Source: Brachycybe producta (taxonomy: Eukaryota > Arthropoda > Diplopoda > Playtdesmida > Andrognathidae). From it: 64,000 nucleotides of DNA. The stretch spans positions 72,501-136,500 of the forward strand of contig JAUPFP010000021.1 of NCBI GenBank assembly GCA_036925085.1. The letters are read 5' to 3'. The position numbers were made by a program, and so were the translations under genes. The notes beneath the pieces are model-generated. The model searched no databases and was not told the DNA's origin. It saw only the letters and a program-made list of their open reading frames with translations. Each line of letters begins with the position of its first letter. Position 1 is the first letter of the stretch. Of the stretch, positions 51,211-64,000 are shown piece by piece.

Positions 51211-51616
51211 AAGGCATCTGTAGACAGCTTCAGAATTTCTTTGGCTCCGCCCTTTTATCAGCGTCATTAATTTCTAATTGGTTTATTACTGGGTCTGATG
51301 TCACATGCCAACCATTTTTATTTCTGATTGGTTGATATTTTGTCTGCCGCTCATAAAAAGGCGGATCCAAAGAAATTCTGAAGTTGTCTACAGATGCCAC
51401 AGGCAATTAGAAATCGGGACGAGCAGAAGTTGGCTGCGCCCTTTTTATGACGACCGGGAACTTCTAATTGGGTTTGTTGTGTGGTTCGACGTTGAAAAGG
51501 GCGGAGCATGTGACGTCAGACTACATAACCAACCAATTAGAAGTTGCGTTCGTCATAAAAAGGGCGGAGCCAACTTCTGCTCGTCCCGATTTCTAATTGC
51601 CTGTACAGATGCCTGT
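51211..51616. mobile_element. Palindromic MITE, 'B' subtype, carrying a nested insertion
   Basis: The outer element starts AAGGCATCTGTAGACAGCTT and ends ACAGATGCCTGT at 51616. Its right terminus is interrupted by an A-subtype copy (51399-51604). The outer end lies 36 bases before the neurolysin ATG at 51653. Confidence 0.88.
51399..51604. mobile_element. Palindromic MITE, 'A' subtype, nested in a B-subtype copy
   Basis: Perfect 12-base tips ACAGGCAATTAG and CTAATTGCCTGT, continuing as GAAATCGGGACGAGCAGAAG. It is flanked by the exact 9-bp repeat ACAGATGCC (51390-51398 and 51605-51613), which is the tip region of the host element. Confidence 0.92.
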
Positions 51617-51652
51617 GGTCGATCGTCGACGGTAAAGTTTTCGTTTTTTGTT

Positions 51653-54600
51653 ATGTTCAGTGTGGGGAGACTGTTGTGTAAAGTCGCGGTAAATAAGAAC
51701 GTAAACCGAATTGGGATTGTCGTGTCAAGAAGAATCGTTCGGCAGCCCCTGAGTGTGAGCGTCAATCAAGGAGATACGACAACAACACGTACGACTTCGT
51801 CGAGAATCATCTTCAATAGAACGAGGCTAAACATGAGCGACGACGGAGGAGATCGTCATCATCATCAGTTGAAGTTTTCGTCGTCGTGTTACCCTTCTTC
51901 TTCTTGCTTTGGGGTGGTCAACGATTGGTCCATGAGGGAACTTTCTTCAGCCTACTTTTCGTCGCAAGTCCAACTGTTGATCGATTCGTGCCGCTCCGTC
52001 TACGATCTAGTTGCTCAAGTGGGAAAGGAGCGAATCCTTGACTACGAACATGTCATTCAGGTTTCTTACGGTCGAGGTCCACACTTAAAACGTTTCAAAA
52101 TGTCATCGCTTTCTTTGTCTGTCTTGTCAGCCGTTGGCCGAAGTCCAGTGTCGATACGCAACCGGACGTTCGGTGCTCGAGTTCCCACAACATTCGGCCA
52201 CCGATAAGGACGTGAGAGATGCAAGCACGGAAGCCGCACGTCGCCTGCAGGACTTTGACGTCGAGATCAGTATGAGGAAGGACGTGTTTGACAGGATACA
52301 GCACTTTGCAAACAACTACGACTTGAACCAGTTGGAACCAGAAGCGAAGCGTTTCGTTCGGAGGCTCGTTACCAACGGAAAGAGGAACGGTAAGTAGTTA
52401 TTTGAGCTCAGGTATTTCTTATGTTTCTCAAGGCGACGATTAATTGTTTATAACTCGTGCGACAATGTAGGTTTGCATCTGTCTGATGATGTGAGGGAAC
52501 AGATCAAAGGGATAAAGAAGCGAATGAGCGAATTGTCCATTACGTTCCAGAGGAATCTCAACGAAGAGAACACTCAGCTCGAGTTCACGGAACAAGAACT
52601 TGATGGATTGCCGCAAGACTTTTTGCAGAGCTTGGAGAAGGTCCCAATCTTAAGCTGACAACGGTTTCCAATAAATTATATTTTCTCGTTATCTGTCTTC
52701 GTTTGTTGTCGTTTAGCTTCCGTCTGAAAAACTGAGAGTTACGCTCAAATATCCGCACTTCTTTCCGATTGTCCGAAAGGCAACCAACGAACAGACGAGA
52801 CTGAACATCGAAACGGCTTATCATTCGAGGTGGGTGACCCACGTCTCTCTCAGTTTCTTTTGTCAAGATACCCGTTTTATGTCGCCACAGATGTATGACT
52901 GAAAACACGCCTCTTCTGGAAGAGCTTATTGAACTGCGTCAGAAGGTAAAAAGTTCGTTAGTTCTTATCGTAATTCAAAGATCCCTTGATGATTAATGCG
53001 GACGTCGATCGTTTGTGTAGCACGCGAACCTCCTTGGATATCCAACCCACGCATCTTACGTCATGGAACTTCTTATGGCCAAGACGCCGGAGAACGTGAA
53101 GACATTTCTGGAAGAACTTGCCATCAAATTAAAACCACTCTGGGAAAAAGAGCAGTCGATCATGTTGAAATTCAAGGAGGAGGATGTACGTGACGCACAA
53201 AAACATAAATTCCGAACGCGTACACCCGTTAAATACGTGAATCCTGTCGTATGTTTGTTAGTGCAAACGGAATGGATCGGAGTTTGACGGCCGTCTCAAC
53301 TACTGGGACTGTCGCTATTACATGGCCACCGTCGAGGAGAAGATGTACGCAGTCGACCAGAATGCCCTCAAGGAATACTTTCCTCTTCAAGTGGTCACTG
53401 AAGGACTTCTCAAGATATATCAGGCAAACAGAAACAAATTAAGTGAATCGGAAAGAAAGAATAGTTCTATAATAATATTGTGATGCATCATCGGTGAATA
53501 CAGGAAATCTTGGGGCTGAGATTCAGTTGCGTTGAAAGCGCCTCCGTTTGGCATCCGGATGTTTCGATGGTACGTTCCCGATTGGTCTGTACGTTAAAAG
53601 AGATAACCACTTTGCGTTTTGTTATAGTACAGGGTAGAGAACAAAGACGATGGCGAACTAATGGGATACTTTTTCCTGGACCTTTTCCCTCGCGATGGCA
53701 AATACGGACACGCGGCCGTTTTCCCCCTACAGCCGGGGTGTTTGGCCGAGGGAGGGAAGCAGCAAGTTGCCGTCGCTGCTATGATGGCCAATTTTACAAA
53801 ACCCACCGAGTTGAAACCGTCTTTACTCGACCACAAAGAGGTCACCAAGAGGTAGAAAACAGTTTCGATAGTAATGACGGTAGTCTGTCTCCTGCATTTC
53901 AGGTGGAGACTTACTTTCACGAATTTGGTCACGTGATGCACCAGGTTTGCGCAAAAGCTAAGTTTGCGATGTTCAGTGGAACCCGTGTCGAAAGGGATTT
54001 TGTGGAGGCGCCATCTCAGATGTTACAAAACTGGGTTTGGGAGAAAGTGCCACTGCAACTCATGTCGGGACATTATGTCACCGGAAGCGTTTTGCCAGAC
54101 GAGATAGTAGAGAAACTGGTGCAATCGCAGAGGGCCAATGCGGGGATTTTCAATCTTCGCCAGGTGGCGCTTGCAACGTTTGACCAGTGCATTCACACCA
54201 GGGATACGGTGAATGTCTACACCGCCCTAGGCATGATGAATGTTGGTTTCTTTAAATGACGTCTCTCACTTTCGCGTTGTAGGCTGATACCTGCAAACTT
54301 TTTAACACGACATTCGAAGAGATAACAGGGATTCCTCCGATCCCCGATACGAATATGTCTGCATCTTTCGGCCACTTGGCTGGTGGATACGACGCCCAAT
54401 ACTACGGCTACCTGGTTAGTTGAGTAATCACATGGAATAGAAAGAGGAGATCGGTTCAGTCACAACTCGTTTACTTTCTAGTGGAGCGAAGTGTTTAGCA
54501 TGGATATGTTTTACTCGCGCTTCAAGAAAGAGGGAATCATGGAAAGCAAAGTGGGACGTGCCTATCGCGAATGTATCCTGGAACCTGGTGGATCTCTGGT

Positions 54601-54780
54601 TGGTTTCTCTGTTGTCTCTGCCTCTCTCTCTCTATCTAGTCAGACCAGTTTTCATAGTCGAAATTGATCTCTTGATGTTTGTTTTCAAAGGATGGAGCTG
54701 AAATGTTGTCAAACTTCTTGGGTCGACAGCCAGAAATGACATCCTTTTTACATAGTAAAGGATTGGAATCATCGGATTAA
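51653..54780 (+). CDS. NLN: Neurolysin/thimet oligopeptidase (M3 metallopeptidase)
   Basis: M3 oligopeptidases cut short peptides in the cytosol, intermembrane space or mitochondria. The start at 51653 gives [20 protein letters not shown] and [12 protein letters not shown], a basic, Ser/Val-rich leader that looks like a mitochondrial presequence. An internal ATG at 51833 ([11 protein letters not shown]) could give a cytosolic form. Exons then read [20 protein letters not shown] (52150), [20 protein letters not shown] (52480), [20 protein letters not shown] (52750), [20 protein letters not shown] (53040), [20 protein letters not shown] (53290), [20 protein letters not shown] (53660) and [20 protein letters not shown]. 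The catalytic block [16 protein letters not shown] is at 53900-53945, with FVEAPSQM downstream supplying the third zinc ligand, then [20 protein letters not shown] (54365-54490) and [15 protein letters not shown]. It ends [13 protein letters not shown] at 54780. All catalytic residues are present. Paralogue choice is based on the leader only. Confidence 0.94.
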
Positions 54781-54866
54781 ATTTGTCGTAAATCTCCGAC
54801 GCCAACCACAAGTGCACTTCCTATAAAAATATAATTATAAGTTTTAATAATTTTGGTTAAAAATAG

Positions 54867-54872
54867 AATAAA
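54867..54872 (+). promoter_or_regulatory. Polyadenylation signal of the neurolysin gene
   Basis: AATAAA lies about 87 bases beyond the stop codon in an AT-rich 3' UTR on the coding strand. Confidence 0.55.
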
Positions 54873-54879
54873 GGAACAT

Positions 54880-56103
54880 TTATAAAATGGCTACCGCTAG
54901 TTATAACTCGTTAAAATTATAAAATAAAACGAAAAAGGTGATGAAGTAAGACACATATGGGAAAGATCAGACATTACAGGCAATTAATAAGGCACACAAA
55001 ATGGACGAGGACTCCACAGATTAAAGAGACCTAATATCATAAAACTTCATGGATGTAGGTTTCAGCCATAGGTTGTCCAAAAAAGGAACTCCCCGAGTTA
55101 AAATGTGATGGCAGCGGATTCCTCCACTGGAGAACATCCACTTCGAAGAATGATGTCATTTACTGACTGGACCTCGACGACCAAAGACCTGCGTCCAATC
55201 GTGGATCCGGTCACGCAAACCTCTTAAAATGAGAAACTGCAGAATAAATAACTTTTTAAGATTTTATCCGTATAAATAACGACAGTTTTCTAGCTTTTGT
55301 TTCATACGATTTATGAAATAAAAAATGACTTACATATATGTTTCTAATGAATTTGGCTCCATATTTATACATGCATATTTTACAAATGTCTCGATATAAA
55401 AATTCACAGAACATTCTCGTCATTCATACAGAAGAAAAAAAAGCTCTATATAAAAATAATGTTTTATGTGTACAACAATTGAAAGAAAAAAAAAAAAATG
55501 AAAAAACGAAGGATGATGCGAAATGGACACAAACACAACCAATGGTATACAAATATATATTACTTAGTACATCATACCCCCCCCCCCCCCCCCCCAAAAA
55601 AAGGAGGCCGATCGATGAGTCCAGGACCCACATTCAAAAATACTGAGTGTTAAGAACGAGAAAAGAAAACGCTTAAATTAAAACTATGATGCAAACAATA
55701 TTTACACGAAATCTATGGAATAATAGTTTGGTCGTAGTCGTCGTCTGTAGTAAGTGATCGGTGACTTTGGCAGTGGCGTGTTGGGGGATGATCTGGGGGG
55801 AGGGTGGGCAACCCTGAAATAACTTAAAAGAAACAAACAAACCCTCCGGAAGTTAAGCGTTGTAGCTGGCCGGAAAAACTCACTGGTCACTTCACACAAT
55901 ACAGTCAAATATATCTGTGTTCATATAATTATAATATTATATAAAATAAAACCAATCTTTAAGTCCGTATGTACAACAATAGCTTTTGTACACATAATTT
56001 AGAGAAAAATAAAATGGAGGAGAAAGGGGAAGGAGAATTTTAAATAGATTTTTGGAGGTGGAAAGAAGTTTGACTATATTTCTGTACAGTGAAGTTATTA
56101 ACT
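54880..56103. other. Space between neurolysin and Patched 3' ends
   Basis: The two genes converge here. The stretch is AT-rich, with a 17-18 base poly-C run near 55569 next to an A run, and short purine-rich simple sequence. Part of it is probably the Patched 3' UTR. I see no exon or RNA gene. Confidence 0.5.
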
Positions 56104-59100
56104 TCATCTACTGCTGTCTGAATTGGCGTCTACTTCGACCACTCTAACAGAAGGTGAACCATCCTTGTGCCTTCTCGTACTACTACTACTACTACCACTG
56201 TGTCTGTAAACGTGATCCCGTTCTACGGATCCTAATTACACAAAAAAACAACTATTGAATCCTTTTAATTCAAAAATCAAACGACCGGCAGGAAGATTTA
56301 CAAAAAACTGACCAGGTAACGGTGTGTGAACCTCCACTTTGACCTTCGTAGTGGCCGTGACCTTCGTCATGATGCCACCACAACTACGATACGGAGGAAC
56401 GGAACCCTCGAATTCCTGGCCGTTGTTCTGAATAATAAAAGAAAAGATTGTCTCGAGACGTCAGTCGAGATCCGGTAAGAAAAATAACGATGAAACCTTA
56501 CGCTTTGTTTCTGTTGCTTCGGAGGCGTCGTCCTTGATGGTGGATAAGTCGTCGTTTCCACGACAACCTCCGGCTGAACGATGATCTCGTGCGATGAATG
56601 CCAAGATGGAGGCTCCTCTGTGATTGTAGTCAGAGAGTTTTCACTGTTAACTCTCGGATGAACCCTCTTGCTGAACGCCGCCTTGAATCCTTTCGATCTC
56701 TCGCGTCTAGGAGACGGTTCCGGTGTCGGCGTTTCTAACCTGTTTCTATCCTTGTTTGGAACAACCTATATATCGACGAGCACAAAAAAACCTGTTACAA
56801 CGGTTGGCTAATATAAAAAGTTATTTGACAAAAAAAAAATAATACTTCTGCAATCGGTCCAAGAAAGGACAAGGCAATGGGAAACAACAAGAGACCATTG
56901 AGCAAGCCTATCACCATCAACGCGAATAAGACGCAGAAGAAATACCTAACAAAAACAGAAAACAAAATCAAACAATCACCACCAATTGAAACTGTGATAA
57001 CAAATAGCTCCTCCATAATAAGGTAATTACTTGACGATAAAGTCGAACTGCGAGAACGCCAACATGAAGACGCCGAGAAGGGTGGAGATGGCGCCGTGGA
57101 CGACGGGAGCAAACATGTGTTCGATGGCCATTCCCATTCTTCGATCGCGACTTCCGAGGCTCGTCAAAAATCCCAGGCAAATATGACCCACAAATTCCAT
57201 TCCAATGCCAACGGTGACAATGAGAACGACGGCGGGAACGGCACTCAAACGGATTCCAACAAAACCCATAAAACCGAACAGTTCAATAACCATGACTGCA
57301 AGAAAAACTACAACGATCGTCGCCGCCCACGGATTCACAAGTAGAACGGCGACGACGATGAAAGTGGCCGCGAGAACAGAGATCAACGCCAGAGTCATGT
57401 AAAAACGAAGGCTTAAATACTGTTCCCAAAACGTAAACGGAATTCCGGTAGGAAAATTGGGCAAACCCTTTTCTTCGAATTTCCGACAAATGGATCTCAC
57501 TTCTTCTATGAGTTCCGTAATCTCTTTGGTGCCACCGAGGTTATTAAGGTAGAAAGGCATCTGTGCATAAACCAGGGGCTGGGACTTGGGGATCTTCAAC
57601 TCTACGTCTTGAGCATCGTGAAACCACTGACGAGGTTCAGGCCTCAAGCTTGACTGCGATGCCGAGTAGGCGAGGGCGTCGTTCGACACCCAAGCAGACA
57701 GATAATTGTAGAACGCCTTTGGATGGACGAGTCCTTCGCCATCTACAAGGCGAACCTGAGTCACGAGAGACTTGTCGATCGGATTATCAACGTGACCCGT
57801 CTGGACCAAGAGTTTGTAAGCCAAGATGCCTTCATCCGAAGCATTCTGAAACCATCTCTCTTGATTGATGCAACCGTCTCTCCAATCTTTATCGAACGCT
57901 TTCTGCAATCCTAGAAGCCAATCTCGAAAATGACTGAGCCAAAAGTCCGGCAGACCGCCATTATCGTCTTTGATGATTTCGTTAACCCGCGTGAAAGCTG
58001 AGTGATATTCGTAGAGTAACCTCTGATTGGTGGGATACTCGAAATTTCCCTGCGTTACCGCAAACATGTTATAAAAACCAAAGTATTTGCTCTGAGCGGT
58101 GAGGAAACGGTACTCGCTCGTACCCCGTGGGACGATGTCCGTCAGGTCGAGACCGTCCGTCACCTTCAACATACCCCACACACTCGCGACCAGAAGTACG
58201 GTGAAAACAATCACCGCAAACACCTTGACGGGAGTTTTCTGTAAAATGGGTCCATAATAATCCCTAGCGAACCTTGTCAACGTCCAAGCATATTTATCGC
58301 ACTGCGTTTTTTCAAAAGAACCGAGAACCGCCTTTTGCACTTTAGTCACTACTTCCTTAGCAGAAGACACAATTTCTTTGGACGCGACAAACGTTGAATC
58401 CGATGGCGGCGGCACAGAGGGAGGTATCGGTGCCAAGACGCTCACTGCCCGAACCCCACCCGGATCCCCACTGGAAGGAAGAGCACGCATCATCATATTG
58501 TGTTTTCCTTGTTGTGCCGGATATGAGCGACCGTTTTCCATAAAAGTCACCTCGTTTCCACTCGGTCTACAACACGGAAATCATAAAAAATGTTAACTGA
58601 TCTTGTCTTAAAAGTTCAAATTAGAAGAGTGGTTGGATCCTCACCGGATGAAACAACAGAAGACGTCGATACGTTCGTCCTCCTTACGTCTCAGATCTAA
58701 ACTCATCATGGCCGGAAAAACGAGCAACATGGAAGCAACGTTGAACAAAACTAAAATGGCTGCCTAAATAAACCAAAAACCGAAACCATTCACGAGTTCA
58801 ACAACTTCAACTCTCAGCATACGAGAAGATCGTGTGCTTCCACAATACCTGCAATGCAAAAGCCCTGAGAGCTGGAACCGGAATGATCGCAGCCGCAAAA
58901 AAGGCACACATATTAGTTATGGAAGTCAACAGAACACTAACTCCCGTCCTCTTCAAACATTCTCCTATTTGTTCCTATACAAAGAGAAACAACGAACTTT
59001 ACATTACCAAAGAAATCTCAAGTCGATCCAATCTAAACACATTTAGCCCTGAGCTTTGCGCGTTTTGCAGTTCCAAAGTTACACAAAATCGCTTTCGTGA

Positions 59101-62100
59101 CCAACCGCCAACTCGAAATACCACAGAAACACCTCCAATTACCAGAAAAACATACAGTAACCTTTTTTATTGGGTGAACGACATTTAACGTGGGTCGAGC
59201 AAATTAGCATAATTCAAAATAAGAGTAAAATAAAAAAACCCATTGAATAATTACAACAAAAAACCCTATAACCTGACCACAACATTTCAAAAAATGACTG
59301 CAAATTAAATTATCGTTCAAAATACACTGCAGAAATTAGCAAAACAGCGACGAGTTTTCAGAGAAGGTCACAATTTCACACAACGTAGACGTAATGTCTA
59401 CGTTGCGTCACACGCACACTTTCTGGAGACTCACAATTCCCAAATATGCAACAAACCTCGTAATGAATAGACGAATTGATATTTTCGGCATAAGTGTGAG
59501 CAAGAAGAAACATATCGTCGACACCGAGACCGAGAGCCAGAAAGGGAACAATCTGACCGGCATCAAAGTAAAAACAATTCATGTTATTATAGAAACGGTT
59601 ATCTTCGACAGAACGTACAAAATCTATAGGGAAGACGCAAAGGAAAACGTCTTACCTGAGTGGTGGACGCATTGAACGCAATACCCAAAATGGCGCAGAA
59701 CCCGAGGCCAGCCGCAACAGAGATTGCGACCAAAATAACTCCCGCAATTCCCAGCCCACTCTGAGAATTCACAGTGTCAGTCCATCGAAGAAGTGAAACG
59801 CAAGCGTAAATCAACTGTTTTTACAACAACAAAAAATCATCCTCAGAAAAACGAAACTTGGTGGTTGTAAAAGGGGAAGGATCTTGATGCGTTACCATGA
59901 GAACGTAACCGAGAGCAAGCCGAGTGCCGCTCACTTCCGAGAAATCGTGCAGAATGTCGGACATGGCGGTCGTCGAGAATGCGTCGATGTGAAACGCTTT
60001 CGTGTCGTTTCCGTTCCGAGAATAGTTCAACACTTCCTCCGTGAACTTCTTCTGCCAAACGCGAAGAATATCTCGAGCTTTCTCCACCGTCCAATCGATA
60101 TTGTGGACCACGTAGTTGTCCTTCCAAAACTCGAACATATCTCTCTCTCCCATCAACTGGACTACAGTTTGTAGGGCCTCCGCTCTGTTCACACCATAAA
60201 AAAAAACAATTCAAACCATTTTAAACATAAATAAGCAGCATTATATATATTAAAAAAATACCGACTTGACTAAGTGTCCAGTTTTGTTCTTTTTGGTACC
60301 ACCGACGACCAGATCCTCGGGCCAATGCATGTACTTGGTCGCAAAACCGTAACACCCTCCAGTAAGTTCGGCACCGATATCGGCAGCCTAAGAATAAACA
60401 GTCAAAAGACAAATCCCAGTTAATTAAAGTGGTCATCACTTGAAAGAAGGGCGTTCGTAACAAAATTTGTACTTGTTGGGAATGTTTATTTGGAGCAGAA
60501 TCTGGACATTCGGGATCCAGAGGATTTAAACAAGGTTTTTCTTGATATCCCGTAGTGATCCCTGCCTGAATACAGAAACGAAACAACTTGAGAAAAAACG
60601 AAATACAAATGACAAACTTTTTAATATTGTGATGGTGGTGGAAAAGGAATGTTGAAAGTATATGAACGATGATGTCCATTTTTTTCTGACTGTGGTTGGA
60701 CTAAAGAAGGGGAGGGAGTGAAAAGAAGAGAGGGGGAAAAAAGAGGGGGGGGAAGAGGAAATGTCTGACTGTCTCCTTCTATAATTCTACAGGAAAATTG
60801 GGAATCTAAAATAAGTTTAAAGCCATACTGAAAATAAAAAGACTCAAGAGAAAGAGATGGCCTCGCCTCTTTCAGCTTGCGTGAAATGTTGAAACCGAGA
60901 AAAGAGCAATAGCCTCGTAACGACCTCTTCCATCCCTCTCTTACTGCGGACTTATGACAAAACAATAATAGACCGCTTTGTCTTTCAACTACAAAAATCA
61001 TGAAGCGAGGCTAAAATATTACTCGCCCGGTAACTCTCAAATTACAAAGAGGGCAAGTGCTATCACAAGGCCCACCAAGAAGTTTTTCCTCTCTCTTCTT
61101 TTTTTCATTTCCACCCAACTCTCTCTTGCCCACTCCCCCTGAACGCAATTCTCCTTAAACCACCCTACAATAATTTCTCCTTCTCCCCGCCCCCCCCCCG
61201 CACTCCCCTTTTGTATTATAATATGAAATTGAGGAGGAAATGAGGAGGAGGAGGCAACGGGAGGTGGCCATTTATCTTTCCTCTCTGTCTCTCTCCATAA
61301 CTTCCCTTGAGAGGAACTCCTTTTTGCTTGAAACTTACTGCAAATGTCTTCTCTCAAGAAGAAGAAGGCGGGAGTTACTATACAATTACCATTGCCTTCA
61401 TTCTCACACTGATTTTGCTGTTGTTGAGAATTAAAAAAAAGTTACATAAAATATTATTACCCTCTTCATGAAATCCTCCACGGTATCAAAAGGAAAGATG
61501 GAAGCGGCAGAAAGCAAAAAGCTTCTCTTCATCGTTTCAAACAGTTTCGTTGGATTCAATGTGGTCCATCTCACTCCAGATCCCAAATTACTAACGTAAA
61601 AAACGAGAAACATAAGAATTACAATTGCAATCGTTTTTAATTGCAATTTGTAAAAAAAGGAAGGGGGGGGGGGGGAGGGGAGAGAAAGAGAAAACTCACG
61701 GAATAATGACTGGAAAGTCCGGTCCCAAAACCTTGGATCCTTCCCAGAAACAATCGAGAGGCGTAATTGTCACACAAGGAAACAACTTCTCCAGAATCTA
61801 CGTTTAGAGAAGAAGAAGAAAAAAAAAACGGCATTACATTTTTAAAAGGATTTTTCAAAGTAATTTTTTAGTCTTTTATTTATGGTCCGTGCATGGTGCA
61901 AGTAAAAGCCAAAAGAAATAATTTCAAAAATTTTTAAAAATAGAAGCATAAAAAGTAAATGAATCCGCAATTCCCCTTCGATTTTTTTACCTTTCTTATT
62001 TTTATAGAAATCTTGAAATTCTTTGAGAAGTCGTTTTTCAAAAATGCATTTTACATGTGGTTTTTTTCTATTACCTTTTCCAATTCTATTTTCTCACCTG

Positions 62101-62445
62101 ATCGACGTAATGGACGTCAAACGTCGGAGCGCTCGGAGAATTACACAGATCCTTCAATTCCCAAGTACTGGAACAGATAAAACAGAAGAATTCAGAGACT
62201 CCAGTTCAGACTGAGAACCGAGAGCCCGAGAAACAAAAAAAAGAAATTTTCTCACATGTCGAACATCTCAACTTGAACCCTGGCTGCGACCATGACCACA
62301 TTCAAATGGGCTTGAAGGGCGTCTCGTCGTAATATGTTGGTCCCACTCTGTTTGGCCGTCTGAAGAATTATTTGGTTCGTCATTCCCGATCCGTCTCCCA
62401 AACTCTTTTCCACGTAATCTAATTCCTTTTCCAGTCGACCGCCTT
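56104..62445 (-). CDS. PTCH1: Hedgehog receptor Patched (5' exons off window)
   Basis: Patched is a 12-span membrane protein that represses Smoothened until bound by Hedgehog. The first visible exon (62445 to about 62255) reads [20 protein letters not shown] and [13 protein letters not shown], matching the start of the first extracellular loop. Exons to 60000 give [60 protein letters not shown] and [20 protein letters not shown]. The sterol-sensing domain follows, with [20 protein letters not shown] and [20 protein letters not shown]. The large exon 57027-58567 covers [40 protein letters not shown] and [20 protein letters not shown]. It joins [20 protein letters not shown], then a cytoplasmic tail ending [18 protein letters not shown] at 56104. 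The proton-relay acids (VDD in TM4, ME in TM10) are both there. The N-terminal exons, including TM1, lie past position 64000. Confidence 0.96.
59381..59405. repeat. Perfect 10-bp hairpin in a Patched intron
   Basis: CAACGTAGAC and GTCTACGTTG are exact complements around the 5-base loop GTAAT. Confidence 0.7.
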
Positions 62446-64000
62446 CTACATGAACAAAATTTACAAAAAAAAAACAAAACAGTTAAGGCTGGTTTAAAAC
62501 TTCAAAGTGTAAACGGCGCTTCTCGAACTTTAAATTATTCTATCTTTCAAAAAAGCAAAATGAAGAGAAACTTTGCAAGTAGTTTAGAAACTAGAAAGTT
62601 AGCAGCGGTCAGTCAATCATCAAGTATGTCCATGTTGATACATTTCAAAATAAAACTTTTTACAGTATCATTGAAAAGTTTGAAAATGGCCCTACTTTAA
62701 GCATGCAGACTTGATATTTTTTAATTTCTATCTATAAAAGTTTACTTTGAAAGATATATCAACATGAAAAGAACCTTATTAATAGGTTGAACTAGCCGTC
62801 TAGTTTCTCTTCATTTTTGTACTTACACTAAAGACAGAATTAACCAGAGTTTGAAAATGATGACAAAACCGTACTCTTCGAAAATAATTGATGATTTCCA
62901 AAGTAAACAAACAAAAACATAGAAAAATAAAAGAAACTTGTCCAATTAACGTTGACCCACCCCTCACCGTTCCCCTAACATGAACCCCTCCCCTCAACCA
63001 CTACAAACAACAATCGAATTAAAAAAAAGACTTGTTTTCTTATTTATTGGTTTCATTTTCGGAATCTAAATTACTTAATTCCAAATTACGAACAGAAACC
63101 AACTTTAATTAACGATCAAAAGAAACGAATTAAGCAAACAAACATGAATACAAATTAATTGCTAAAGAGGAAGAAAAAGAAAGACCTCCTTTAAAACTTC
63201 CCACCTTCTTCTTCAATCTATTGGTACCAATTGAAGGAAACTTTTGATAACTTGAACTCTCTCAACAGGGTACCTCCTCCCAAGTTCCAAAATATAAAAA
63301 ATGTACTCAGTAAAACAAAAAAGGTTTTCTATGTTGAGAACCCTGAATCTGAAAGAGGTCAAGTTCGGTTCAATTGTGTGATTTTCTCAGATCGGTGTCT
63401 TTATTTTGTTTGCTCATCTCACCAGGGTTAGGAAATTCAGAAACAAAAAATAGCCAAATTCGGAATTTAAAATATGAAAAATTCGGGGAGAAAAAAAAAA
63501 AAAATTCCGAAAAACAAACAAAAAGTCAGAATTTTCAAACTTATTTCTTCTAGTCATCATCATCATCATCATTTCCTGTACCTTATCCCGCAAGCAGCAG
63601 GGTCGGCCTTGCTGGTTCTAACTCTCCACTCGTTCCGATTTTGCACCAAGCCCCCAGTGACCCCACATGCCACCATATCCCGTTTTACTACCAAGTCCCA
63701 CGTTCCAGTAAATTTAACTAACCTCTCACATACATGGGCACTTTTGTTTATTTCAGAAATGATTTCAGAAATGCCTTTCCTCGTATATTAATTGAAAATT
63801 ATAAATTTGGGTTAAGTTAAATATGCTCATGTAGTAAAAAAAAAAATTCAAAAATCTTAAAAACGTGAAAAACAGTAATAAAAGGGTAAAAGCATCATTT
63901 TCAGGAATTCCCCCCCCCCCCCAAAAAAAAGTTTTTCTCATAAAAATCGGGATTTCAATTTTGAGCACAATTAATTAATTATATATAAATATTCTGATGC
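62446..64000 (-). other. Patched upstream intron, no exon seen
   Basis: This follows the acceptor of the first visible Patched exon. It is AT-rich, with a dispersed-repeat copy at about 62690-62860, a CATCAT run near 63555 and a poly-C run near 63910. I searched the minus strand for the missing TM1 exon and did not find it. Confidence 0.55.
62690..62860. repeat. Dispersed repeat (CCGTCTAGTTTCT type)
   Basis: TTTGAAAGATATATCAACAT, GGTTGAACTAGCCGTCTAGT and AAAGACAGAATTAACCAGAG follow in the same order as in the copies near 10790, 20060 and 33680. Confidence 0.5.

Noticed and set aside
51399..51616. hAT origin for the MITEs because the tip reads CAGGCA
   Set aside because: The flanking duplications are 9-10 bases in every clear case, not the 8 expected for hAT.
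51305..51652. Extending the neurolysin frame upstream to an ATG at 51305
   Set aside because: That frame runs through two MITE copies present elsewhere in the window, so it is not part of the protein.

Overview
This window comes from an animal nuclear genome. Nearly all genes are split by GT-AG introns, many only about 45-100 bases long. The gene set is metazoan: Patched, DOT1L, nardilysin, FAF1, BAZ1B/WSTF, SGF29, NDUFB6 and TECR. The AT-rich background, compact genes and crowd of small palindromic transposons point to an invertebrate. I could not fix the phylum from sequence alone. All gene identities rest on reading the translated exons and comparing them with family members I know; no database search was run.

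Layout, left to right: nardilysin (minus, 3' part off the left edge, 437-5274); PSMG4 (plus, single exon, 6382-6795); DOT1L histone H3K79 methyltransferase (minus, 8045-15358); a Z-alpha plus inactivated ADAR/ADAD-like deaminase gene (minus, 17473 to about 19804); FAF1 (minus, 20619-23873). A 7.5 kb transposon-rich block follows (24.4-31.0 kb): a dead RTE-type LINE fragment, a ~0.95 kb 11-bp minisatellite and several inverted-repeat elements. Next are a DNAJB1/4-type chaperone (minus, 31832-33134) and TECR (minus, 34236-36118). A second repeat block (36.5-42.0 kb) includes a run of short hairpins that may be an LTR/leader remnant. Then come NDUFB6 (plus, 42141-42900) convergent with SGF29 (minus, 43035-44264); BAZ1B-like (minus, 46076 to about 50083) divergent from a neurolysin/thimet oligopeptidase (plus, 51653-54780); and Patched (minus, 56104 to beyond the right edge).

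The genes are ordinary housekeeping, chromatin and signalling genes and do not form one pathway. Three (DOT1L, SGF29, BAZ1B) act on chromatin, but they are not adjacent and I infer no functional cluster.

Two things stand out. First, the minus-strand gene at 17.5-19.8 kb joins a Z-alpha domain that keeps its Z-nucleic-acid contact residues to an ADAR-type deaminase domain that has lost its zinc ligands. Second, a family of ~200 bp palindromic MITEs shares an inner core and an ACAGGCA tip but carries interchangeable outer segments. Several copies are flanked by 9-10 bp target duplications, two are nested inside others, and one pair ends only 36 bases before the neurolysin start codon.
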